Shown: positions 53,651 through 63,236 of the stretch, piece after piece
Numbering within the stretch: position 1 is the stretch's first letter
Layout of the letters: each line of letters opens with the position of its first letter
Assembly (NCBI GenBank): GCA_965249645.1
Contig: CBDFML010000010.1
Location: forward strand, 124,001-188,000
Reading direction: 5' to 3'
Source of the DNA: CAVOEB01 sp965249645
GTDB taxonomy: Bacteria; Pseudomonadota; Alphaproteobacteria; UBA828; JAPUJA01
DNA: 64,000 bases
Made by a program: the position numbers and the translations under genes
Notes under the pieces: model-generated
Told to the model about the DNA's origin: nothing
Seen by the model: only the letters and a program-made list of their open reading frames with translations
Databases searched by the model: none

Positions 53651-54829
53651 GTGACCAGTCCCGTGGACGAAAACGCAATGGTAGACGAGACCGAACGGGT
53701 GAGCCTCGGCGGTGATTCCCTGTCGGCGGACGAGCTCTTCGAGCTTGCCCGCAACAAGACGAAGGAAGGCCGCGAGTCGCTGTTCGCCATGGTCAGCGAC
53801 CTGTTCTTCGATGAGGACCGGGTGCTGAGCGATCGAGAGTGCGCCCTGATGGGTGAGATTCTGCGTCGGCTCGTGCATGCGGTGGAAATGTCCGTGCGCC
53901 GAAACCTCTCGATGCGCATGGCCGAGCGTACCGACGCGCCTCACGACCTGATCGTCGATCTCGCCAACGACGACATCGAAGTGGCCCATCCGATCCTGCT
54001 GCGCAGCGACGTGTTGCAGGATACCGATCTCATCGAGGTGATTCGACACCGGACCATGGAGCACCAACTCAGTGTCGCTGCGCGTCGCACCGTCAGCGAA
54101 GAGGTCGCCGAGGTGCTCGTCGATACGGGCAACGAGGACGTGATCGCAACCCTGCTGCAGAACAACGGCGCGGGCCTGTCACGCGAAGTGATGGAATATC
54201 TGGTCGGCGAATCCAAACGCGTCGATCGCTATCAGAATCCCCTCGTCCAGCGCGGCGATCTGCCGCCTGATCTTGCCCAGCGTATGTATTGGTGGGTGAC
54301 GGCTGCGTTGCGCAAGCACATCGTCGAAAACTTCACGATCGACGCGACCGATCTCGACGCTGCACTCGACGAAGCCACGGAAGGTGCGCTGAAGACGGAA
54401 GCCAAGGCGGTCGACAAGCCCGACGAGGCCGAAGCCCTGGTCGACCGACTGGTCGATCTCGGTGAGCTGACACCGGCACTGCTGGTGCGTAGCATGGGCC
54501 AGGGTGAAGTGGCGTTGTTCGAGACCGGGCTTGCGCGGCTCGCGGGGCTGCGTCGTCAGCTGGTTCGTCGCATTCTCTACGAGCCCGGAGGAGAGGGGCT
54601 CGCCATCCTGTGCCGCGCGCTGGGCATCGAGCGCGAGATGTTTTCCACCATTTACGAGTTCAGCCGCAAGGCGAAGGACGTCAAGAGCACGCCGGATTCC
54701 AAAGAAATCGGAAACGTGCTGAAGTTTTACGATAAGACCAAGCAATGGGACGCCGCCAAAGTCCTCAAGCGCTGGCAGCGCAGCTCCGATTACCTCTACG
54801 CCCTGAAGAAATTGGATGGCGAGAGCTGA
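53651..54829 (+). CDS. DUF2336-domain protein
   Basis: A 392-residue, largely helical protein beginning with GTG at 53651, nine bases after GAGGT. It contains the DUF2336 pattern: LFELARNKTKEGRESLFAMV, VAHPILLRSDVLQDTDLIEVI, then NPLVQRGDLPPDLAQRMYWWV. This family is common in alphaproteobacteria and has HEAT-like repeats; its function is unknown. The last 14 bases overlap the start of the PAS sensor gene, suggesting that the two were a signalling pair before the latter was broken. Confidence 0.87.
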   Translation: MTSPVDENAMVDETERVSLGGDSLSADELFELARNKTKEGRESLFAMVSDLFFDEDRVLSDRECALMGEILRRLVHAVEMSVRRNLSMRMAERTDAPHDLIVDLANDDIEVAHPILLRSDVLQDTDLIEVIRHRTMEHQLSVAARRTVSEEVAEVLVDTGNEDVIATLLQNNGAGLSREVMEYLVGESKRVDRYQNPLVQRGDLPPDLAQRMYWWVTAALRKHIVENFTIDATDLDAALDEATEGALKTEAKAVDKPDEAEALVDRLVDLGELTPALLVRSMGQGEVALFETGLARLAGLRRQLVRRILYEPGGEGLAILCRALGIEREMFSTIYEFSRKAKDVKSTPDSKEIGNVLKFYDKTKQWDAAKVLKRWQRSSDYLYALKKLDGES

Positions 54830-55992
54830 GCGAGCAGAGATGACCCGGTCTGCCGGGTCGCGGGCGCAACCCGGGCCGCTCGACAGCAATCATGACAACA
54901 CACCGAATGATCGTGCTGCGCCATCGGTGTCTACCGACGACCGGTTGCTCGATGCTGCGCCGCCCATGGTGCTGGTCAACGAGCATGGCGCTATCGTCCA
55001 GACGAATCGCCGATTTGACGAGTTGGCGGAAACGCTAGTCAATGCATCTCCGCCAAGACGGATGTCTGCGGAGCTGGTCTCTCCGACGATGTTGGCCAAA
55101 GCCCTGACTACCGGCGACCCCGTCGAAGCCGATGCATCGATCGACACGGCGACGGGCAACAGGTACCTACGGATCCGGTGCGAGCCGGTGCCTGGCCAGG
55201 ATGGCGGCACCTGGGTTGCGGTGACCCTCACCGATCTGAGTCGCGAGCGACAGGCGGTCGAGCGGGCGGCGCAGATTGAGGAACGGTTCTACGATATCGG
55301 CCGGCTCATCTCCGACTGGATTTGGGAGGTCAACGCCGATTTCGAGTTCACGTTCGTATCGCCCCGCTTGACGGAAATTCTTGGCCTCCCGTTGCGCCTG
55401 ATCTTCGGTCGCAACCTGTTCAATTTCGGCGAGTTTGACGCCGGCAAGGGGCGAACGGGAGCCGACCCCTCGCCGCAGATGCGCACGCCGTTCTCCGATG
55501 CGCTCTACACGGTCGCTGACATCAATGGCCAGATCAATCTGTTCCGCATGAGCGGCGTTCCTGTGTTCGACAACGACAGCGGGGACTTCAACGGTTACCG
55601 CGGCACCGGCGTCGACATCACGCGCCAACTACAGACAGAGGAGGCGCTGAGCAAGAACCAGGCGCTGCTCCAGGGGATAATCGACAACACCCCGACGGCG
55701 ATCTGCCTGAAGGATCTCGACAGTCGGTATCTTCTGGTGAACCGACAGTTCGAGACCTATTGCCTGAAAACCTATGGCTTGCGCGAAAAGGACATTATCG
55801 GACGCACGCCGCACGACCTGTTTCCGCCCGAGATTGCCGAACTGACCGTCTCGAACGACAGGGAGCTACTGCGAACGGGCAAAATGATGCAGCAGGAAAT
55901 CACACTCTCGATGTGGGACGGGCCACGCAGCTTCCTGGTGTCGCGATTTGCCATTCATGGTGGTGAGAACGGCGGCGCAATAATCCCCCACT
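54816..55992 (+). pseudogene. PAS-domain sensor, cut off by IS21 element
   Basis: About 390 residues remain of a larger sensor. Two or three PAS domains are visible: APPMVLVNEHGAIVQTNRRF, FYDIGRLISDWIWEVNADFEF, and LLQGIIDNTPTAICLKDLDS. The frame ends just inside or beside the insertion element (GENGGAIIPH then stop), before any kinase, GGDEF or EAL output domain. The missing 3' part is not found on the other side of the element. The start is 54816 or the ATG at 54840. It overlaps the DUF2336 gene by 14 bases. Confidence 0.8.
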
Positions 55993-56014
55993 GAAGCGGC
56001 CGGTTGATCCGGCT

Positions 56015-56034
56015 GTGGCGGACCAAAATGGGAC
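56015..56034 (+). repeat. IS21 left inverted repeat
   Basis: The block GTGGCGGACCAAAATGGGAC pairs as an inverted repeat with the right end at 58507-58526, with two mismatches in the shared core (GGCGGAcCAAAAtGGGACC). It lies 47 bases before the istA start. Confidence 0.75.
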
Positions 56035-56080
56035 CGTCTATAGCCTTCTGTCAGGGTTGCTCTGACTGGAAGGCGGGGGG

Positions 56081-57580
56081 ATGTATCGGGTGGAGTTGTA
56101 CGCGCGGGTCCGGCGGGCGTGTCGTGTCGAGGGGATGAGCACCCGCGAGGCCTCGCGGGTGTTCGGGCTGGACCGCAAGACGGTGCGCAAGATGCTGTCG
56201 TTCTCGGTGCCGCCGGGATATCGCCGGAGCGTGCCGCGGAGGCGTCCGAAGCTGGACGCATTCACGGGGATTATCGATCGGATCCTGGAGGACGATCGGA
56301 CCAGCCACCACAAGCAACGGCACACGGCGAAGCGGATCTTCGACCGTCTCCGGGACGAGTACGGGTTCACCGGCGGCTACACCATCGTGAAGGACTATGT
56401 CCGTGAGCGGCGGCTTCGGTCGCGCGAGATGTTCGTGCCGCTCGTCCATTCCCCCGGCCACGCCCAGGCGGACTTCGGCGAGGCGATGGCGGTGATCGGC
56501 GGTGTGGCGCGCAAGGTCCACTTCCTTGCCTTCGACCTTCCCCACAGTGATGGTTGCTTCGTGAAGGCCTATCCGGCGGAGACGACCGAGGCGTTCTGCG
56601 ATGGCCACAACGCGGCGGTTGCGTTCTTCGGCGGCGTCCCCCGCTCCATCCTGTACGACAACACCAAGCTGGCGGTTGCCCGCATCCTGGGCGATGGAAA
56701 GCGGCAGCGAGCGCGCGTCTTCACGGAGCTGCAATCCCACTATCTGTTCGAGGACAGGTTCGGCCGGCCGGGCAAGGGCAACGACAAAGGCAAGGTCGAG
56801 GGACTGGTCGGCTTCATCCGGCGGAACTTCCTGGTCCCCGTCCCGCGGGCCGAGAGCTTCGAGGCGCTGAACGATGATCTCGCGGGACAGTGCCGCCGGC
56901 GCCAGGCGGCGCGGCTGCGGGGTCACAAGGAGACCATCGGCGAGCGCCTCGCGCGGGATCGCCAAGCTCTGCTACCGCTACCCCCGGCACCATACGATGC
57001 CTGCGACAAGCGTCCCGGGCGGGTGAGCTCGCTGTCGCTGGTGCGCTACCGCGGCAACGACTACTCCGTACCCGTGGCCTACGGCCACCGCGAGGGACTG
57101 ATCCGGGGCTATGTCGACGAGGTGATGATCAGCTGCGGGGCCGAGGTGATCGCCCGGCACCGCCGGTCCTATGACAGCGAGGACCTGATCTTCGACCCGC
57201 TGCATTATCTGCCATTGATCGAGCAGAAGATCGGCGCCCTCGACCAGGCCGCGCCGGTGGCGGGCTGGGACCTGCCCGAGGCCTTCATCACTCTGCGACG
57301 CCTGCTCGAAGCCCGCATGGGCAAGGCGGGCAAGCGCGAGTACGTCCAGGTGTTGCGTCTGCTGGAGACCTTCCGGCCCGAGGAGGTCGAGGGTGCGGTC
57401 GGCGACGCCCTGCGGCTTGGCGCGATCGGCTTCGATGCCGTCAAGCACCTGGTGCTGTGTCGGACCGAGCGACGGCCGCCTCGACTGGATCTCGACGTCT
57501 ATCCGTACCTGCCGCGCGCCCGGGTCGCGATAACGTCTGCCAAATCGTACATGAGCCTGCTGTCGGGGCTCCGCGCATGA
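56081..57580 (+). CDS. istA: IS21 transposase IstA
   Basis: A 499-residue DDE transposase. An N-terminal helix-turn-helix (STREASRVFGLDRKTVRKML) is followed by the catalytic core with D in QADFGEA near 130, D in LYDNTK near 193 and E in NDKGKVEGL near 237, then a C-terminal Mu-type beta-barrel (VRYRGNDYSVPVAYGHREG). Full length and uninterrupted, so the element is probably active or was recently. Confidence 0.94.
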   Translation: MYRVELYARVRRACRVEGMSTREASRVFGLDRKTVRKMLSFSVPPGYRRSVPRRRPKLDAFTGIIDRILEDDRTSHHKQRHTAKRIFDRLRDEYGFTGGYTIVKDYVRERRLRSREMFVPLVHSPGHAQADFGEAMAVIGGVARKVHFLAFDLPHSDGCFVKAYPAETTEAFCDGHNAAVAFFGGVPRSILYDNTKLAVARILGDGKRQRARVFTELQSHYLFEDRFGRPGKGNDKGKVEGLVGFIRRNFLVPVPRAESFEALNDDLAGQCRRRQAARLRGHKETIGERLARDRQALLPLPPAPYDACDKRPGRVSSLSLVRYRGNDYSVPVAYGHREGLIRGYVDEVMISCGAEVIARHRRSYDSEDLIFDPLHYLPLIEQKIGALDQAAPVAGWDLPEAFITLRRLLEARMGKAGKREYVQVLRLLETFRPEEVEGAVGDALRLGAIGFDAVKHLVLCRTERRPPRLDLDVYPYLPRARVAITSAKSYMSLLSGLRA

Positions 57581-58341
57581 CCGACACGCCGCAGGTGCTG
57601 CTCGTCCACCACCTCAAGAGGCTGAAGCTGCCGACGTTCCTGAGGGAGTACGACAAGATCGCCCGGCAGTGTGCCTCGGAAGGCGTCGACCACGTTCGCT
57701 ATCTTCTGCGTCTTGCCGAGCTCGAGCTGATCGACCGCGAGCGCCGCATGGTCGAGCGGCGCATCAAGGCGGCGCGCTTCCCCGTGATCAAGAGCCTCGA
57801 CAGCTTCGACTTCAAGGTCATCCCCTCGCTCAACAAGACGCTGGTCCTGGAGCTGGCCCGCTGCGCGTACATCGAGCGCCGCGAGAACCTCATCGCGCTC
57901 GGCAACAGCGGCACCGGCAAGACCCACATCGCCCTCGGTCTCGGCCTGGCGGCCTGCCAGAAGGGCCTCTCGGTCGGCTTCATCACCGCCGCCGCACTGG
58001 TCCACGAGCTCATCGAGGCCCGCGATGACAAGCAGCTGCTGAGGTTCCAGAAGAAGCTCGCCACCTACAAGCTTCTGATCGTCGACGAACTCGGCTTCGT
58101 GCCGCTGTCCAAGACCGGCGCCGAGCTCCTGTTCGAGGTGTTCAGCCAGCGCTACGAGCGGGGCTCGACCCTGGTCACCACCAATCTGCCCTTCGACGAA
58201 TGGACCGAGGTGTTCGGCTCCGAGCGCCTCACCGGCGCTCTCCTCGAGCGCCTCACCCACCACGTCAACATCCTCGAGATGAATGGCGAGAGCTACAGGC
58301 TCAACCAGAGCCGCAGGCGTCAAACCCCGACGGCGAACTGA
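57577..58341 (+). CDS. istB: IS21 ATPase helper IstB
   Basis: A 254-residue AAA+ protein with Walker A GNSGTGKTH near residue 109, Walker B KLLIVDELGF and sensor VTTNLPFDEW. It stacks on target DNA and recruits IstA. The start overlaps the istA stop (ATGA). Full length. Confidence 0.94.
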   Translation: MTDTPQVLLVHHLKRLKLPTFLREYDKIARQCASEGVDHVRYLLRLAELELIDRERRMVERRIKAARFPVIKSLDSFDFKVIPSLNKTLVLELARCAYIERRENLIALGNSGTGKTHIALGLGLAACQKGLSVGFITAAALVHELIEARDDKQLLRFQKKLATYKLLIVDELGFVPLSKTGAELLFEVFSQRYERGSTLVTTNLPFDEWTEVFGSERLTGALLERLTHHVNILEMNGESYRLNQSRRRQTPTAN

Positions 58342-58506
58342 ACCGACCACCCAGCCCACGCTTGACCCCGTGGGCCCACAGGTCCCTCCCGCGCGCGCCG
58401 CCGCGTCGGCCTGTTGAGGGCACGCCGCGTCGCACGCGGGGCCCTCCCATGGACTACGGGGACAAGCCCGCAGCCGCCAAGTGGTCCCTTCTTACACCGC
58501 CACGGT

Positions 58507-58526
58507 GGTCCCTTTTTGCTCCGCCA
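58507..58526 (-). repeat. IS21 right inverted repeat
   Basis: On the minus strand this reads TGGCGGAGCAAAAAGGGACC, the counterpart of the left repeat at 56015. The element ends six bases further on at TTGACA (58527-58532). Confidence 0.75.
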
Positions 58527-58532
58527 TTGACA

Positions 58533-59341
58533 GTCAGGCCCGCCGCGACCACGCCCATGACGCCGGAGATATGCAAATAATGTTCGCAGAAGATGAAAAT
58601 CACATAGGCCATGACCACGGTGAGCGTGATCTCGACCAGGGGCATCTGGCGCATCCGCCCGATCACCCAGAGGAAGCCGCGCGCGAGCAACAGCCCGACC
58701 GCGATGCCGCCGAAGAAGACCTTGATGAACGCAACCGCCGCCGAGCCCGCAGTCGCCTCGGCGGTGCCGACCAGCACGGCTGCTAAAATGGTAAACAGCA
58801 CGATCGCGGTGGCGTCGTTGAACAGGCTCTCGCCCTCGACCAGGATGGTCAGCCGCTTGGGTGCGCCGAGATCCTTAAAGATCGCTACCACCGCAACCGG
58901 GTCCGTCGCCGAGACGATGGCGCCCAGCAGCAGGCAGACGACGAAACCCATGCCCGACACCGCCATCACCGAGAAACCGACCACGAAGGTCGAAATCAGC
59001 AGGCCGATTACCGCCAGCATGAGGATAGGCCGAATGTCCGCCATCAGCTTGCGCACGTTCAGATGCATCGCTGATTCGAATATCAGGGCCGGCAGGAAGA
59101 TGAAGAACACCGCCTCGGAGGTAATCCCGAGATTGTCGAGCGCGTGGAAGAAATCGCCCAGAATCCACAGGCCGTGGGTGTGCTTGAGCGCCATGACGAT
59201 GGCGCCCATGGCGCAGCCCGCGGCGGCGAGCAGCACCGTAAAGGGGACGTTCAACCGCCGGGAGACCGGAAGCAGCAGGGCGGCAAGCCCGAGCAGCCCG
59301 ATCAGGCCGAGCACGACCAATAAGGTTTGGTGGTGTTCCAT
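58533..59341 (-). pseudogene. Cation:proton antiporter, C-terminus removed by IS21
   Basis: About 269 N-terminal residues of an NhaP/CPA1-type sodium/proton antiporter. It has about eight hydrophobic segments, with the transport-site region GAIVSATDPVAVVAIFKDLGAPKRL and EGESLFNDATAIVLF. The frame reads into the IS end at GLTVNGGAK and stops inside the element at 58454. The lost part would include the remaining transmembrane segments and any cytoplasmic regulatory tail. Without its last segments it is unlikely to work. The N-terminal ATG at 59341 and its upstream region look intact. Confidence 0.85.
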
Positions 59342-59578
59342 CGACGATCCCCCCCCTGTAGCTCGCGCGCCTTGAAGCGGCGCTGCGGCGTATTCGTTTG
59401 GGCGCGTCCCCGTCGTTTGGCCGCGCCGCGTATTTGCCTGTCACGGTAGCACTGCCGCTGGACGGCGGCAACTGAGTCTCGTGCGCGTAGAGCGCCGCCG
59501 GCTTGTCGCGCTGCGCGGGCCTTGCTAAGCATGGTCGCCCGCTCCCGCAGAGTGCGCGCGAGGAAGAGAGAACGAGCT

Positions 59579-60307
59579 ATGCCCGGCACGGTCCTGCTGA
59601 TCTTGCACACCCGGAGCGCCGATCCGAGCGTGATCGAGGCGGCACTGGCACGCCACGGCTTCGCGAGCATGCGGATCTGCCCGAAATACGGTGGCCTGCT
59701 GCCGGAGCGTCACGACGGGTATGCCGCCAGCATCATCTTCGGCGGCACCCAAAGCATGACCCACGCCGAATTGCGGCCCTACCTCGTGGCGGAAATGGCG
59801 TGGCTGGAAAAAAGTCTTGGGGCGGGCAAGCCGTTTTTCGGCATCTGCCTGGGCGCCCAGATGCTGGCTCGGATTTACGGCGGCCGGGTGACGCGCCATC
59901 CCGAGCTGAAAAAGCAGATCGGCTATTATCCGGTCCACCCCACCGCTGCTGGGCGCGGGTTATTCGACGAGGGCCTTCATGTCTATCACTGGCACGGCGA
60001 CGGCTTCGAGATGCCCGCGGGCGGCAAACTGCTCGCCACGGGCTCGACCTTTCCCAACGAGGCATTTAGCATGGACGAGAACGCCTACGGCGTGCAATTC
60101 CATCCGGAAATCGACGGCGCCATCATGCGCCGCTGGATCAAGGCGGGCATCGAAGACGGCGATATGAAACACAACGGCGTCCAGAGCGGCGAGCAGCAGG
60201 AAGCGCTGCGTCGCATTCACGAGCCCGGCATGCAGGCCTGGTTGGACCGCTTTCTCGCTCACTGGCTCGGAGCACCCGACGCGGCGCAACGCGAGGCGGT
60301 CGAATGA
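59579..60307 (+). CDS. Class-I glutamine amidotransferase-like protein
   Basis: A 242-residue protein of the GMP-synthase-like GATase-1 fold. The nucleophile elbow GICLGAQMLA near 90 holds the cysteine, and the histidine/glutamate pair is in VQFHPEIDG. An extra early motif IIFGGTQSMTH replaces the usual GGP-x-x-D-G. It may cleave a gamma-glutamyl bond (PuuD-like) rather than feed ammonia to a synthase. The start at 59579 follows GAAGAGAG. It overlaps the SDR gene by four bases and is cotranscribed with it. Confidence 0.85.
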   Translation: MPGTVLLILHTRSADPSVIEAALARHGFASMRICPKYGGLLPERHDGYAASIIFGGTQSMTHAELRPYLVAEMAWLEKSLGAGKPFFGICLGAQMLARIYGGRVTRHPELKKQIGYYPVHPTAAGRGLFDEGLHVYHWHGDGFEMPAGGKLLATGSTFPNEAFSMDENAYGVQFHPEIDGAIMRRWIKAGIEDGDMKHNGVQSGEQQEALRRIHEPGMQAWLDRFLAHWLGAPDAAQREAVE

Positions 60308-61077
60308 CCCGGGTCGCAGGCAAGGTCGCGCTGGTGACCGGCGCGGGACAGGGCATCGGCCGGGCCTGCGCCGAGCTGCTCGCGCGCGAAGGAGCGCAGG
60401 TCGCGGTCGCCGACATCAATGCCGAGAACGCCGCGCTGAGCGCCGCCGCTATCGAGACGGCGGGCGGCGAGGCTATGGCGCTGGCTCTCGACGTGACCGA
60501 CGAGGCGGAGTGGCAGGATGCGATCGCGCGCACCGTCGATCGCTTCGGCGGGCTCGATATCCTGGTCAACAACGCCGGCATCGCCGGCCCGGAGAGTGTC
60601 GAGACCACCGACCTCGCGCTCTGGCGCAAGATCATGGGGGTCAATCTGACCGGCACCTTCCTCGGCATGAAGCACGCGATTCCCATGATGCGTACACGCG
60701 GCGGCGGTTCGATCGTCAACATGAACTCGACCTACGGGCTGGCCGGCGGTGACGGCTCGGCGGCCTATTGCGCGAGCAAGGGCGGCATCGCCACCCTGAC
60801 CAAGTCGGCGGCACTCCATTGCGGCAAGCAGGGCACGAAGATCCGGGTGAACGGCGTCTGCCCCGGTGCGGTCCTGACACCTCTCCTTTTCCGCGCCGCC
60901 GATCGCTATCCGGGCGGGCGCGAGGAGGGGTTGGCGTCCATGGCGGCCGAGCACCCGCTGGGGCGGAACGCCACGCCCGAGGATATCGCCAACGGCGTAC
61001 TCTATCTGGCCTCGGACGAATCGAGCTTCGTGACTGGCACCCACCTCGTCATCGACGGCGGCACCCTCGCCGAGTAG
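60304..61077 (+). CDS. SDR-family oxidoreductase
   Basis: A 257-residue short-chain dehydrogenase with TGAGQGIGRACAE near residue 12, VADIN (NAD preference), NNAG within LDILVNNAGIAGPE, a serine in NMNSTYGLAGG and Y-C-A-S-K in AAYCASKGG. The C-terminus VTGTHLVIDGGTLAE is standard for classical SDRs. The substrate is unknown. It is translationally coupled to the upstream amidotransferase and convergent with a second amidotransferase gene six bases away. Confidence 0.9.
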   Translation: MTRVAGKVALVTGAGQGIGRACAELLAREGAQVAVADINAENAALSAAAIETAGGEAMALALDVTDEAEWQDAIARTVDRFGGLDILVNNAGIAGPESVETTDLALWRKIMGVNLTGTFLGMKHAIPMMRTRGGGSIVNMNSTYGLAGGDGSAAYCASKGGIATLTKSAALHCGKQGTKIRVNGVCPGAVLTPLLFRAADRYPGGREEGLASMAAEHPLGRNATPEDIANGVLYLASDESSFVTGTHLVIDGGTLAE

Positions 61078-61083
61078 AGCGAT

Positions 61084-61800
61084 TCAAGCGCGCGCGATCG
61101 CCATGATTTGGTCGTAGAGGCGCCTCGCCTCGCGGTTGAACTCGGGCATGCGCGCCGCCGCGTCGGCATCGAGCCGTTCGAGCGCCCCTTCGCCCATCGC
61201 GGAATCGAGGGCCTCGGCATAGGCCGGCACCGCGGCCCAGTCGGTCACGGTCGTGGGCGTCAGCTCGACATGGTATTGAATTCCGTAAGCGGACTCTCCG
61301 ACGCGCAACGCCTGGATTTCGCAGGCCGGCGAGCGGGCGAGGCCGACGCCGCCCTCGGGCAGGCCGAGCACGCCGCAGGAATGCCACTGGAAATAGTCGG
61401 CGTGGGCCGCGGCGCCCGCATAGAGCGGATCCGACTGGCCGGCCGCAGTCAATTCGACGTCCATGATGCCGACCTCGGGCGTTTCCATGCGCCCGACCTT
61501 GCCGCCCAGCGCTTCGGCGAGCAGCTGATGGCCGAGGCAGAACCCGATAAAGGGCAGGCCGCGCAAGGTGACGGCCTCGCGGATCGCCTCCTTTTCCGCA
61601 ACCAGCCAGGGATGGGCGTCTTCCTCGAAGGTGTCCATCGGTCCGCCCATGACCCAGAGCAGGTCGTAGTCCGCAAACGAGGGGATCGCCTCGCCCTCAT
61701 CGAGTTCGATGGCATCCCAGCGGACGCTGTCCGCGTCGAAGAAATCGCGAAAAATGCCCGGGTGTTCGATATTCACATGTTGAAAAACGAGCACGCGCAT
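61084..61800 (-). CDS. Class-I glutamine amidotransferase, second in cluster
   Basis: A 238-residue GATase-1 protein: VMGGPMDTFEEDAHPWL, nucleophile GFCLGHQLLAEALGG near 88, and GIQYHVELTP near 171 for the histidine/glutamate. It resembles GMP-synthase-like amidotransferases that hydrolyse gamma-glutamyl compounds. The family's usual H-P-E reads H-V-E here. It starts 83 bases after the stop of the upstream oxidase gene on the same strand, so the two may be cotranscribed. Confidence 0.87.
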   Translation of the reverse strand: MRVLVFQHVNIEHPGIFRDFFDADSVRWDAIELDEGEAIPSFADYDLLWVMGGPMDTFEEDAHPWLVAEKEAIREAVTLRGLPFIGFCLGHQLLAEALGGKVGRMETPEVGIMDVELTAAGQSDPLYAGAAAHADYFQWHSCGVLGLPEGGVGLARSPACEIQALRVGESAYGIQYHVELTPTTVTDWAAVPAYAEALDSAMGEGALERLDADAAARMPEFNREARRLYDQIMAIARA

Positions 61801-61883
61801 GACCGATGTCCCTCCCGGTTGGTCTGTGTTTCGGCGAGCTTACACCAGCCGCCCAAACCCGCACCAGAACGCCACGGCAGAAC

Positions 61884-63236
61884 TCACGGCAGGCGGTCTT
61901 GAATCTGGAACAGGGCGTAGCGTGCGCGCACGAACTGAAGGCGCAGGCTTGGCAGCGGAAAAGCGGGCAGCGGCCGGGTCAGGGGGCCGGGCAGGGCCTG
62001 CAATCGCCAGGCGGGGTCGCCCGCGATCATGCCCGCGAGCGCGCGGCCGCACCAACTGCTCATCGCGACCCCGCTGCCGTGATAAGCGAGCGCAAAGAAG
62101 GTCGTCGGATCGTCCGGGAGCGGGCCGAGATGAGGCAGGCCGTCATAGGCCGCGCAGATCAAACCCCGCCAGTAATGGGTGACCTCGACATCCTTCCAGG
62201 CGGGCCACATTTCGCCCAGGCGGCGGATCATCCAGGCGCGCATGCGGGCTTCGGTGCCTGGCGCCGTCGAGGTGCCCGCGCGCCCGCCCAGCATGAACCG
62301 CCCATCGGGCAGCATGCGGTAATAAAACAACAGATGACGCGAATCATAGACCGGGGTTTCGGTGACCCAGCCCTGGGCGGCGCGCTCCTCGGGTGTGAGG
62401 GGGCGGGTCGTGATCACGTTCGAGAGCAACGGCATGACCCGGCCGGCGAAACGGGGATCGAGCCCTTCCGGGGTAAAGCCGTTGGTCGCCAGCACGACGC
62501 GTCTGGCGCGCAGGCTGCCGGTCGCGGTTCGCAGCACATGACCCTGGCCATCGCGTTCCCAGCGTTGCACTTCCGATTGGCCATGGATGAGCGCACCGTG
62601 ACGCAGCGCGGCGCGGGCCAGGCCGCGGGAGTATTTGAGCGGGTGCAGGCCGAAGCCGACCGGACAATGCAGCCCGCCGAACGCCTCCGGGCCGCGATAG
62701 GCGCGCTCTGCCAGCTCGTCCCGGGTCCACAACTCCCAGTCCTCGCCGAATAGCTCCTTGGCGGCGTCGCGTTGGTGTTCGAGATAGGTCATGCGCGAGG
62801 GCTTGTGAGCGACGCAGATCAGGCCGTCGCCCTGGGCATCGATCTCGAAATCTTCGCTCTGGGCAAGTTCGCGCACCAGCTCGACCGCCTCGTATCCCGC
62901 GCTGTGGAAGCGCCGGGTTTCCTCCAGCCCGAACTTGCCGAGCATTTCCCCGTAGGACAGGAAGGTGCCGCCGCCGCTGGCAAAGCCGCCGTTGCGTCCC
63001 GACGCCCCCCAGCCCGGGACCCCCGCCTCGAGCACCCGGGCCTCGATGCCGTGGTCGCGCGCCAGGTGCAGCGCCGCGTTCAGGCCGGTATAGCCGCCGC
63101 CGATGATCGCCACGTCGCAGGCGTGATCGCCTTCAAGGGGCGCACAGCCATCGACCGCCGGACCCGCGGAGGCGGCCCAGAAACTGTCCACTTCGCTGGC
63201 GCGGTCGTAGATGCTGGGGTGATAGAGCTGAGCCAT
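61884..63236 (-). CDS. FAD-dependent amine/amino-acid oxidase (PuuB-like)
   Basis: A 450-residue DAO-family flavoprotein. The FAD loop is VAIIGGGYTGLNAALHLA near residue 42, followed by VLEAGVPGWGASGRNGGFASGG, the covalent or tight flavin region typical of gamma-glutamylputrescine oxidase. Later motifs are VVLATNGFTPEGL, RLLFYYRM-like RHLLFYYRMLPDGR and FFALAYHGSGVAMS. It probably oxidises a gamma-glutamylated or free amine, producing hydrogen peroxide and an aldehyde (inference). The start MAQLYHPSIY at 63236 is the usual one. It is divergent from the trans-sulfuration gene. Confidence 0.88.
   Translation of the reverse strand: MAQLYHPSIYDRASEVDSFWAASAGPAVDGCAPLEGDHACDVAIIGGGYTGLNAALHLARDHGIEARVLEAGVPGWGASGRNGGFASGGGTFLSYGEMLGKFGLEETRRFHSAGYEAVELVRELAQSEDFEIDAQGDGLICVAHKPSRMTYLEHQRDAAKELFGEDWELWTRDELAERAYRGPEAFGGLHCPVGFGLHPLKYSRGLARAALRHGALIHGQSEVQRWERDGQGHVLRTATGSLRARRVVLATNGFTPEGLDPRFAGRVMPLLSNVITTRPLTPEERAAQGWVTETPVYDSRHLLFYYRMLPDGRFMLGGRAGTSTAPGTEARMRAWMIRRLGEMWPAWKDVEVTHYWRGLICAAYDGLPHLGPLPDDPTTFFALAYHGSGVAMSSWCGRALAGMIAGDPAWRLQALPGPLTRPLPAFPLPSLRLQFVRARYALFQIQDRLP

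Larger units (their letters stand above)
55993..58532 (+). mobile_element. IS21-family insertion sequence
   Basis: A two-gene element of about 2.5 kb carrying istA and istB with the usual ATGA overlap. The right end is at 58532 (CCATTGACA), because the truncated antiporter frame resumes just after it. The left end lies between about 55965 and 56014; the first inverted-repeat match begins at 56015. No matching target duplication is visible. The 165-base stretch after istB (58342-58506) is non-coding and holds one extra transposase-like site, GTGGTCCCTT near 58481. Confidence 0.88.

Noticed and set aside
55993..58532. Composite transposon or genomic island bounded by IS21
   Set aside because: Only one element copy is present and no cargo gene lies between inverted repeats.
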